Part shown: one piece after another, positions 36,501 to 48,500 of the stretch | How the letters are laid out: every line of letters begins with the position of its first letter | How positions within the stretch are numbered: the first letter of the stretch is position 1 | Assembly: GCA_026545225.1 (NCBI GenBank) | Contig: CM048851.1 | Coordinates: 35,425,956-35,489,955, forward strand | DNA length: 64,000 nucleotides | Source: Cornus controversa | Lineage: Eukaryota; Streptophyta; Magnoliopsida; Cornales; Cornaceae | Direction: 5' to 3' | The notes under the pieces: model-generated | Told to the model about the DNA's origin: nothing | What the model saw: only the letters and a program-made list of their open reading frames with translations | Database searches by the model: none | Position numbers and translations under genes: made by a program

Positions 36501-39500
36501 TACAGTGAGCTAATAGTATTTGCTCTTTGTTCGCATCAGGACCTTTGCATAACAATAGCACGGTTGAGGTCTGTTTGGAACCTAATTTACATTAACTTTA
36601 GACATTATTGATTGACAATTTTTAAAAGATGGTTAGTGTGAATTCTGATTCTCTCCAGGCTATTAGTGTGAAATTAACCAGTGAAAATTATGTGTATTGC
36701 GCATACGTAATGAATTTTTTTTGTTGGGCAAAAACATGTGGAGTTATGTCACTGGGACTTCAACTATTCCATTAGATACCAAAGCTGAGAAATGTTCTGA
36801 ATTGTTATCTACTTGGGAAGTGAATAATGCAAAGACAATTACTTTGATAAATAATTCTGTGAATCAGTCTATTGGTGTGCATTTGGCCAAGTTTTCTACA
36901 ACAAAAGAAATTTGAGATTATTTGTCCAAGTTATATGTGCAATCAAATTTTGTCAAACGGTATCAGTTAGAGTACGAGATTCGGGCTGCTAGACAGGGTG
37001 ATAAGAGTATACAGGAGTTCTATTCAGTTATGACCGGGTTTTGGGATCAGTTAGCTCTTATGGAGCCAGCAGGATTGAGTTCCAATGCACAGTATCATGC
37101 CTACAGAGAAGAGCAGAGATTGGTACAATTTTTAATGGCTCTTAGAGATGATTTTGAGGGTCTCCGTGGCTCTATACTTCATCGGAGTCCACTTCCTTCT
37201 GTAGATTTAGTAGTTAATGAACTATTAGCTGAAGCAGTTCATCTCAAAGCTGCCACAGGAAGAGAACTTCTTCCATTGCCCAATCAGGCTGTCTTGGCTG
37301 TTCCTCCTAAGTCTTAGCCCAGTACACAAAGTAGACCGCGAACTAGGGTTGGTATGGATGAGTGTAGCTTTTGTCGACAAAAGGCTCAGTGTCCTAAACT
37401 AGGAAATAAGGGATTTCATGGACAGCATCTGCAATTTTCAAAGAATAAGGAACATCACACAGCAACAGTTGCACCATCTGAGGCTGAGACATCTTCACCA
37501 GCTCCTACACTATCATTGATTGCAGAGCAGTTGCAAAAGCTTCTTTCCACCCATCAGTCAAATGCTCTTTCAACATCTTCCTCTATAGGTTTGTGTTGAA
37601 GGATTTAAATACTTAAGTTGCACCCTCTCTAATAGCTTAACCTTTTGGAGTAGATGGTTGTTAACATAGTATCAGAACAGGTTTCTACCGCAAGCAAGGT
37701 CCTGAGTTCGAACCTCACCGTCACCCTAATTAAAATTAAAGCACGTGTTGGACCAAAAGAAAGCAACACGTGAGGGGGCATGTTGAAGGATTTAAACACT
37801 TAAGTTACACCCTCTTTAATAGCTTAACGTTTTAAAGTTGATGGTTGTTAATAGTTTGTCCTCTTCAGTTTCTTCAGGTATATCTCGAACTACTTGGGTC
37901 TTTGACTTAGGTGCTTCATATGACTAGTGATTCTTCTTTGTTCACATCTATATTTTCTTCTTCTTCATCTGCTTCAGTTTTGGTTGCCAATGGCACACCT
38001 ATGTCATTGGCAGGTATTGGAACTATTATTTCTCCTTGTTTGTCTCTTCCTGACTAGGAACAAGGACACGCCTAAAAAGGCAAAAAATCCGTGTTGGATA
38101 CACATCAGACATGGATACGCGTCAGACACGCCCCGACACGTGTCGGACACACCAAAAAACGTGTTTGAATTTTTATTTTTTTTTAATTTTCGAACACGAC
38201 GCAGACACATGTTGGACACACCAATTTTTTTTTTTTTTTCTCTTTTTCCTATTGTTTCATGAATCTTTTCTCTTCTATGAATTCTTACTTTATTTTTCAC
38301 TAACCCCTAATTCTTTTTCTAACAAAACCTTAATTTTTTTTGCTTTTCTCTCTTTGTTTTAGCCTCTTTCTTTCTTTTTCCCAACAAAACACAAGTTCTA
38401 GAAATGTTGTTTTAACAATTTAACTACAGCCCATCTCATCTCTTCATCTCTATTCTTTCTTACTCTTCTTTCTCTTACTGTACAACTGCTATCTTTTACA
38501 TGTGGCTTTCTGATGATGCTTTTGTATTTAGAGTAAGTTGGAATGATGTTTAAATGATAAGACTAGTTTTTATTCTAATGTCTCATTTTGATTTGGTTTT
38601 ATGACTTTGTGACATAGTTCTCTTATAATTGTTGTTGTTGTGGAGTAGATTCAATTGTGTATTTATGATTTGTGATTTTTTTTCTTTGTTAGGTTGATGA
38701 AAAACAATATTACTTTTAATTATTTAAAGTACGACATCAAATATTATATAAAAATAAATATTTATTATTTGCTGTGTCCTAATTTTTTAGGATTTGCCGT
38801 GTCCGTGTCCGTGTCCGTGTCCGTGTCGTATCCGTGTCTCGTATCCATTTCTGTGCTTCTTAGCTTCCTGATGTTTATTGCATTCCTCAGCTACTTTGAA
38901 CTTCATTTTGTTAGTTAGTTGTTTGATTCTGTATATTTTGTTCATTTTTCTTCCATTGGTTGTATTGTGTAGGATCTTCATTCCAAGAAGCTGATTGGGA
39001 CAGGCCGTAGAGAGAGAGGATTTTATGTGTTGGAAGAGTTGCATGTTCCAGCTATAACTGCCTCTTCTTTTGATTTGTTATCTTTTCGTTTCAGTCCTAA
39101 GTTGTCTAGTTTTTATTATGGCATTCTCGTCTTGGACATATTTTAAGTTCTCGTTTACAGTATTTAGTTTCTATTGGTATTTTGGATAATTTAAGTAGGT
39201 ATCATATTTCTGATTGTAGTGGTTGCAAACTTGTAAAATTTTATGTTTTGCCTTTTAATAAGAGTTCAACTGTTTCTATGGCACCGTTTGATTTAGTTCA
39301 TTTTGATGTGTGGGAACCTGCTCCTTTCTACTAAGGGAAGGTCTAGATATTATGTTTCCTTTATTGATGCTTATAGTTAATACTGTCGAGTTTACCTTAT
39401 AAAGCATCGCTCTGAATTCTTTTCTATCTTTAGTGCTTTTCATGCTATGATCCGCACTCAATTTTCATCTGTTATCAAATGTTTTCGATGTAAATTAGGT

Positions 39501-42500
39501 GGGGAGTATAATTATAGTCCCTTCCTTGATTTGTTGAAATCTAATGGTACTATTCATCAATCTTCCTTTACATATACTCTTGAGCAAAATAGTGTTGTTG
39601 AGCGAAAGCATCGGCACATCATGAAGACTGCACATTCTCTTTTGTTATCTGTTAGTTTTCCTAGTAGTTTTTTGGGAGAGGTTGTTCTCACTGTTGTTTA
39701 TATAATAAATAGAATACCAACTGTTATTACATCCGGTCTTTCTCCTTTTGAACGACTGTGTGGTAAACCTCTAGGTTATTTTTCCTTGAAGGATTTTGGT
39801 TGCACCTGCTTTGTTCTTCTTCTTAATGTAGCTCGTACTAAGTTATCTGCACGCTCTTATTGTTAAATGTTGATGACAGGATTCCGACCGGTGATGATAC
39901 TACTGGTATTGATCTTTTGAAATCCCAATCGCAACAACAATTTAAGATGAAGGATCTTGGTCCTCTTTTCTATTTTCTTGGCATTGAAGAAACTCATTCT
40001 CCCAAAGGTTATCTTCTTTCTCAGTCTAAGTATGTAGCATATGTAATTCACAAAGCTCTTCTCGCTGATACTTGGACAGTTGAAACTCCTCTAGAGCTTA
40101 ATGTCCATTATACTTCTACTAATGGTGTCCCTTTGGCTGATCCCACTTTATATCGAGTTATAGTTGGCAGTTTAGTATATCTCACTATCACTCGACCTAG
40201 TTCTTAGGGGGGCTTTACATCAGAGTTTATTATTTTCTTCTACATCATCTTTGGAGCTTTGTGCCTTTTCTAATGCTAACTGGGCTGAGGATTCCACATA
40301 TCGTAAGTCTACCACTAGTTTCTATATTTTTCTAGGTGATTCTCTAATTTCTTAGAAAAGTAAGAAACAAACAGTTGTTGCTCGTTCTTCTGCTGAAGCT
40401 GAGTATCGAGCCATGACTGCTGCTATAGCGGAGATAGTTTGGTTGCAATGGTTACTTGCTGATTTGGGTGTTTCTTTATCTACTCCAACGCCTACGTACT
40501 GTGATAACAAGAATGTTGTTCAGATTGCACACAATTATGTTTTTCATGAGCGTACGAAGCACATCGAGATTGATTTTCATTTTGTGTGCCATCACCTTCA
40601 GCTTGGCACCATTTCTCTACCTTTTGTTTCCTCGTCTCTGTAGTTGGCTAACTTCTTCACAAAGTCCCATACTATTATGCATTTTCGGGGGGGGCGGGGG
40701 GGGGGGGGGGGGGGGTTAATGTATTTTTCATATGAGGGTAGTCTTGTTTTTTCTCCTTTTTTACTTGGGATATATTCTTTGTGTATATATATTGGTTGTA
40801 ATACAAAATCGAGATATTCTTTCCTCTCGCAATTACGTTTTCATTGCAGACACAAACATTTTAGCCCGCGTCTAATTTCTCAGAGTTCCATCACCAAGCC
40901 TTCTTTGCTTTATTTTTATCTATTCTCTTCCAAAATGGGCCATTTCATAGCGCAGTAGTAAAATCAAGGGCTGCCAAACGATGCTGTTTCAAGTCTGAGA
41001 ACAACCACTTAATGAAAATAATGCCAAAGACTAGGTCTGCACCCATTCTAGACCTCCCATCACTCTTCATAAACAAAGGACCAAAAGCGTGTCCAAAGGC
41101 AAGAAAAGTACATGTGAGAATTCATGATATTCAAGTCAAAAGCTAACATGCATAATTATTATATGAATAACATATTATGTTGAAAAAACAGTCATTTCAA
41201 ACACAAAAATGTTTCAGTTACCACATACAAGGATTTCTGAAGACTAAAATGAGGAGGTGATAGAAAGATATGTACTTCATTAAACTATTTATAATAGAAC
41301 TATTAGTTAGTGATGTAGACAAAAAGAAATGGACGGTGGGAAGGGAAAAGGTTATTAAATTAATTCAATGGGCAAGAAAAAATACTCACAGTTCTCTCGA
41401 CCATTCCAATCTGATGTATGCTACTGAGGAGTTCCCCTTTGTCAAATGGAATCAAAGCTTCCACCCATACCATGGAATCCTGTGAAAAAACAAGAACTTT
41501 TTCAGCACAAAAATACAAGAGTTTTGGAAAATATAAATTGGAGGACATCTACTATTAAAATCAAGAATATATTGAACTAACTATGCTCTAATGCACTGAA
41601 AAACCATCATCAATTCAGCACCTTCAGTTTCTCCTGAACTGCATTGCAGAACTCGTCTAACCCGACACCATTTAAAGCAGATATGCATACAACATCTTCT
41701 TTTTCCTCTGCTTCCAACATGATTTTCTGAGGATTGCTAGCTTTGTCAACCTGTCAATAGCAACTGTAGAAGTCATGATGTGATCAACTGAGAATAACAT
41801 GTTCCCATAAGCGAAACTTAATGCTCATATTTAAATCAAGGAACGAGTGAGAAACTACAGTAAGAAGATTCACATTTGTACTAAGAGAATAAAAAACGAA
41901 AATTAATCATTTATCTAGTTAACCAGCTGGATAACACCACCAGAACATCCTGCAATTCAGGTCTGGAAGGAAATGTGTAATCTAACAGAACAATGCTCAG
42001 AAAATGGTTTGAGACCATGTCCATTATTCTTCTGATTATGTAGAAAAATAATTCTGAGAAGAAGATCTATTAATTTGATGGTCATCAATATCCAAATAAA
42101 TTACTAATTTTAAATTACTGTGAAAGACCTTTTTTTTGTCAGAATCTTAGAGGAGAAAAAAAGGAAGGATAAGATGAACACTAACACTACCTAATAAATG
42201 GATCTTCTTGTGTCAAGGTCCACAACAAAATCCAACTCTACATAATATTCTGAAAAACAAAATACTAGCAAAAGATCCACTTCTTAACATCCCAACACCC
42301 TCTCTAGGATTTCCCAATATCTACTTCAATTCCAATTGTTGTACACATGAATTGCATTAAAAATATACTAAATTTAAGTTGCAATATGCGAAAGAATCGA
42401 AAAGCTAGCTTGTACCTGATATTTCTGAATTAAATCGGCTTTTACTCCTCTTCCTCAAAGCATATTTAGTGCTCAAATTACACTACGATAATGAAATTAC

Positions 42501-45500
42501 AGATTGTTAACCACCATCTACTCCAAAAGCTTAAGCTATTAGAGAGAGTGTAACTTAAATAAATAAATCCTTCAACACACCCCCTCACATGTGGCCTTCT
42601 TTTGGTCCAACACGTGTTTTCAATTTTAATTATCAGGGTGACGGTGAGGTTTAAACTCGAGACCTTTGGCTCTGATACCATGTTAACCACCATCTACTCC
42701 AAAAGCTTAAGTTGTTAGAAAGGGTGTAACTTAAAAAAATAAATCCTTCAACACAGATAAAGAATGAGAAACTAAAATCCTAATTTATGATGCAAAATCT
42801 AGAAAGTACTTAAATATTGACCAACATGTTTTGGCCCAATGCCAATTTAACTTTAGAGTCACAGTCACCATCTAGTTTTAGGACAGTAGGAAACCAATAA
42901 ATCACATTCCATATTCATTGCCATGATATTGTTACCAAAACTCAAGGATTTGAAAATTAAGTTATGATATGTGAAAGCATCCAAAAGATTGCTTTCATCG
43001 CCTGAACTAATTTGGTATTTAATCATCACCCTTGGAGCTTGTTAAGTTGTCAAAATTACACCAGGATAATCAAAATAAAAAAAATAAAAATGAGAAAATA
43101 AGAGGCTGTTTGGTAACGCTGTCAAATTTAATTTTTTGATTCCTGAAAAATGTAATCTAAAAACTTGTTGTGCTGTCATTTTTGTCAAAAGCAGAATACG
43201 TTTGGTAACGTTATCTGTTGTTGAAAATTTGAAAGCAGAAATCTAAAAATATGTTTGGTAACCCAAAATTAATTTTCAACAAAAAATAGTAGTACCTTTG
43301 ACTAAAAATTGTGTTTGAGTAATATGCTTCCAACTCATTTTAACCAACATAAATGCAATATTACATATTTTATATATATTCTTTCCTCCGAAATTATATT
43401 TGTTAGGACTTTATTTTAGTTTATTTTAATTAATAAATTTATTTTTATGCATTTGCATGTTTTTGGTAATTGTCATAAATTCAAGCTATTTGCGAGTCTA
43501 ATCTCCAAAATGTAGTCTAAATTATCATGTTTTTGGTTATTGTCATAAATTATTATATATACTCTTTTTATTTTCTTTTATATTTTTATATTCAATATAT
43601 TTGTATTTATATATAACTCTTATTTTATTGTATTTTCTTCTCATATATATCTTTATATTTATATTTATAATTATTATTATTATATATACCTTTATATATA
43701 TATTTATTTATTGTATTTTATAAAAGTTTTTATTCATATTTACTTATAATTTTGTATTTATAGTTTCATGAACCAAAATTTATATTTTTTATTTATTGTA
43801 TTTTATTTTGTTATATTTATATTTTTTGAGCAATCAATTTTTTTATTTATTGTATTTTATAATTTTTTTATTAAATTTTAATTTATTGTATTTATTTTAT
43901 TATATTTATATTTTTGAGCAACCAAAATTTTATTTATTGTATTTTATAAAAAAAATCAAAAATGAAACCTTGAACTGAAAAATGAAAACTAAAACTGAAA
44001 GCTTCGTTATGAAGCTTTCAAATTATGCTTAAGGGTTGTTAAAATTTTGATATCACTTCCAATTTTTCAGAAATGAAAATTGCGTTACCAAACGCGATTT
44101 CTATTGTGACTTCCAAAAAAAATGAAAATGAAAGCTAAAATCTGAAATCAGAAGTGTTACCAAACAGGGCCTAAAATCTTAACTTGCCAAAATTACACTC
44201 AAACTCTACCCTTCATTCATCTTCTATCCCCGTTGAATTAGAATAGAAGCAAGGTTTATAGAAAAATTATGGAAGAAACTGCCCTAAAATAAATAAACAT
44301 AGATAAATGGCCTCCTGAAACACCTATGAGTTAGAAGCCAAGGAGGAATCGTTTTAAAATACTGAAACTAAGCTGAAGGGGGGTGGGGGTGTAAGAGGAT
44401 CAAAATTCAATAAATAAAAGGTTGTGTTACCTTGAGCAAACTCACTGAACAACTCTCCCTTAATCAAAAGCTTGCAGTCTTAAGAATTTTAGTGGCTTAA
44501 AATCAATTACCTAACCCACTTTCATTGAGTTTCCAAGAAGATAACTTGATCTAGCTGACTAGCTCTGAAACCTGCAGAATCTCCTTTGGATCGCTTTTAA
44601 CCATCAAATCATGCCCTAAGACCTCAGAGAAGTGTGGGCTATTAATAGTTGAGTATTAGGGTTAGATAGGGTATCCTAAAATCAATGGTTGCAAAATCTT
44701 TAATTTCTTTCAACAGCCAAAAAGAACTATAACATGCTATTGTTATGCTTGGGGAAAAGGGCCAGCCGCAACCAAGACAAAAGGATCCACAAAAGTAACC
44801 TTTTGATAAAACACTGCATTTTCTAGATTCAAGTCTCCTGCACTGGATCAGGTGTACTTATCATGGATTCACATACTGTGAAAGACCTTTTTTTAACCTT
44901 TGCAAGAAACACACTCACACACCCACTTTGCCCCTATGGCGACTTGAACTCTCAAACTTCTACTTTGGAAGGTGAGGAAGTACCTCTAGGCTACAGACCT
45001 TGGTCATACTGTGAAAGACATTTCGAGTGCAGATATCCTAAATCGAGTGTAAAATCCTGAGTTGGGTCCATTGGCTATGCTTTCTTGAAATGTAACTCAA
45101 AACTCCCTCATTTCCCTCATTTTTTGCCTTAGAGGTTTTGGTTGCCATAGGTATTTCGATAAATTTATAAGACCCAAAAAAGATGTTCAAGTTTTCAACA
45201 TAATCCAAAAAACACCCCCTCTAATTGAGGAAATAGGGTGAAACATTTCATATTTCATAACTAACCATAAGGACATTTATATGTAGAAATGACAGGTAGA
45301 GAGAGAGAGAGAGAATGATTTTTGTTGCACTGAACTAGCTTCGTAATTGAATGACCAAAAAAAACCTTTTACCTTGTTCCACACCATTAACTTTGGAATT
45401 GATGACACATTTAATTCTGAGAGAACTTTGTTCACAGCTTCTATCTGTTGCTCTGCCAGTGGATGGCTGAACGTCATATAGAGATATAACAAGATAATGT

Positions 45501-48500
45501 TAAATTATCGGCATTAACTATCGTTCATCGAATAACAAAGCCATACCTAAACTAATTAACTATTATTAATTGAATAGGCAAATTATACCTAATGTCCACC
45601 ACATGTACCAGGAGTGATGACTCTGAGATTTCCTCCAATGTTGCCCTGAAGGCAGCAACCTACAGCAAGAAGCAATGATCGAAGAAAACTGACAATTATT
45701 TCTGGGGCTTCACAGCAAAGAAAGGTTTTATATTTACTGGAACCACTTCTTTGATAACTAGGTACAAAGAAAAAACAAAATAAATAAATAAATAATGCCA
45801 ATTGTGGAGATAGAAAACATGAGCAGGTAGGCGATGTAACATAATAACATATGCAACTTGAAGTTGCGACGGAACTCACCAGCGTAGTTGGTAGCTTTTG
45901 GATGAATCCAACAGTATCTGTAAGAAGAAACTCCTTCCCATTCTTCGTCTGGAGACGCACACACCCAAAAGAAAAAAACTGAGTAACCGCTAAGAAATGG
46001 TAGTAAGATTGTGGGAACTTAATCCAGTACAAAGACTTTGTTAGTGGTGTATAGCCAAAACGCTCAGCAAGAATTTATGTAGACAGAGATAGGTATCTCA
46101 TATAATTGACTGAACACTAAAAATCATGTCATGCAGACTTGTTTCCATGCATCTGACACTGTAACATAAACCCATATTCACAGAATTCTCCTTATGTAAG
46201 GTCTAAATCATAATTTTAGAAAGTAGACCACTGTCTAAATAAATATGGTGTAGTTACTGTAGTATATCTGGACTGAATGCTCCACAATTTAGGAACACAT
46301 TCCCTACGATCTACCTCATTAAAGACTATAGTATCTTGAACAACTACTTCTCTTATTAAATAACAGTATAGAAAAATGATATACCATAGAAAAAATTGTA
46401 CCATGAGATTTTTAAGAGTATACTACTCTACTGACCTGCACCCTTCTTGTAGTAGGATCAAGTGTAGCAAATAATCGATCCTCAGCAAGAACATTAGCCC
46501 CTGTCAATCGATTTAAAAGTGTACTCTTTCCAGCATTTGTGTACCCAACCTAAAATCATAGATTCTATATATGTATAAGAATCTTTTATTTTTTGATAAG
46601 TATATGTGTCTAAGAATCTTAGCAACCAATACAAACAAACTTTCTGTGATTGCAAATCCAAATCTTTCCTTACCAATGATACAACAGGGACAGGTACAGA
46701 AGTACGTCTATTCCGGTACTGCTTTCGATGCTTTCGAACTGATTCTAGCTCTTTTTTAAGAACACCGATCTATGAATGCAAATGAAATTCCACAGGCAAA
46801 GTCAAATTAGAAGATAAGCATAACCAAATCATAAACTTCGGAAGGACACGCATGATATATGCAACCACATGATCGACAGAAGGAAAAAGATACTGATTGT
46901 ACAGATTGTGATTGCACTGAGATGATATATCAACATCTTGGATTTTTGTTGTTTGATATCTTTATTTATTTATTTTATTTCTACAAAGAGGCGGCCTGTA
47001 GCTTTAGCTTCGTCTTAATAATCTTAGTAAAAAAGTAAGTCATAATTAAGCTGTAAATTTTATCCTCTCTTTGAGGAGAGGAATGACTCCAACGGAGAAA
47101 TGAAGAAAGATGAAAGGAAGAAACAAACAAACAACTAAATCAGGAGGCTTATTTTTTGTTAAAAAATCCCTAAATGAAAAGGCATGCCCCTTATTAACAT
47201 GTTTTCTAAAACTTATCCTCACCGTTTATGATGTCCTAGCTGAACATTGAACCAATCAATGGCCAAGGTCACCTGGTCAAATAGTTGCATGGCAATTAAA
47301 GATGTGAAAAGCCTATGTTTAAAAAAAATTAATTGTTAACATGGTATATACTCATTATATGTACAATTCTTACCATACACAAGCGGCTACCTCAACAAAT
47401 GTTAACTTGTATCTAGTTCAAAAGTGTAAATATATAAGAGGTTAACATTGAGTGCCAACTTCTCATGGTTGAGTGATTGGCATGCTGAGGAAACATCGAG
47501 GATACTGGAAATCTATAGTTCTCATACTCCGGTCAATGTCTTCTTAACAATTAAACCATCTGGCTTTGAAGAACAGAAGGCTTAACATGGTTCGATTCCT
47601 TGTACTGACAATAGCAATTAAACTGGAGAGGTTTTGAAAGAACATTATAGCAAGCAATAAAGCAAAAGAAAAGCTTCTAGTCTACATGTTAAAATGAACA
47701 TGAATGCAAATCTCTTTGCGAGGGACAAGAAAGAAAGAACCATATGTAAGAACACAGTAACAGTTTTATGACTAGTAAACACTGTACAAGAACCTACCAA
47801 TAAACATATAAATTGAAGAGAAAGGCTGCTTACTTGAGTACGTAAAATACGCTTGTCAACTTCAATTTGTTTCTCACCCATTCCCTTAACCCTCCCTCCA
47901 GCTTGACGCTCAAGGTGAGTCCACATTTTTGTAAGCCGTGGTAATTGGTATTCCATTTGTGCCAAGGCAACCTAAAATGATTTTTAGTTTTGTCAGTATA
48001 AGCATATGAACAAAAATCAGAATATTATTTCAAAGCGTAACAACGAATTTGCCTGTAAAGCTGCTTCATGCGTTGCTGCTCGCTGGTTAAAGATATCCAA
48101 TATGAGGGCAGTGCGGTCACAAACTCTGACATCTCCGCCAAAAGCCTTTTCCAAATTACGCAATTGTCTGGAAATTTAGCATCAGAATAAAAATGAATTT
48201 AAAAATATCAAACAGTCATAATTATAATCCTCATACACCAAAACCAAAATTATGTAAAGACATAGTTGAAGGTAAACCATGAGGTATTCAATTAATCACC
48301 CCAGACCAGCAGGATATTTATTCCTTTTCTTTTAAATGCCAGACAGAGAACTACAGTAGTAATGAAAATATTAGATCTACTTTCTACGTATAATCAGATG
48401 AACACAGTAACATAAAATTATTTAGAAAATTAGCTTGGGAAAAGATTACTTCAAACTAAAACAGTTTCATTAATAAATCACAAGCAGCGAAAAGCAACTG

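Larger units (their letters stand above)
35753..40843 (+). mobile_element. Copia LTR element, degraded fossil
   Basis: Short LTRs (35753-35900 and about 40714-40843) match over GTATTTTTCATAT...GTTTTCA. The primer site TGGTATCAGAGCA follows at 35901. Recognisable parts in Copia order: gag (about 36630-37600), a protease-side segment (about 37880-38045), integrase (about 39050-39870), reverse transcriptase (about 39870-40210) and RNase H (about 40350-40680). The coding region carries many breaks (ten or more) and cannot be active. It lies antisense to HflX, inside intron 12. Two younger insertions are nested within it, at 37594-37853 and 38054-38863. Confidence 0.85.

Noticed and set aside
40966-41125. 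Open frame on the minus strand between HflX exon 12 and the Copia fossil, ending [12 protein letters not shown] and stop, as an alternative last exon.
   Set aside because: No AG acceptor lies between the upstream in-frame stop and the frame, and the sequence does not resemble an HflX C-terminus, while exon 13 at 33425 does.
47450-47610. GGTTCGATTCC near 47590 with a TGAGTGATTGGCATGC stretch upstream as a SINE or tRNA.
   Set aside because: The spacing between the two boxes is too long, and no target duplication or A-tail is seen.
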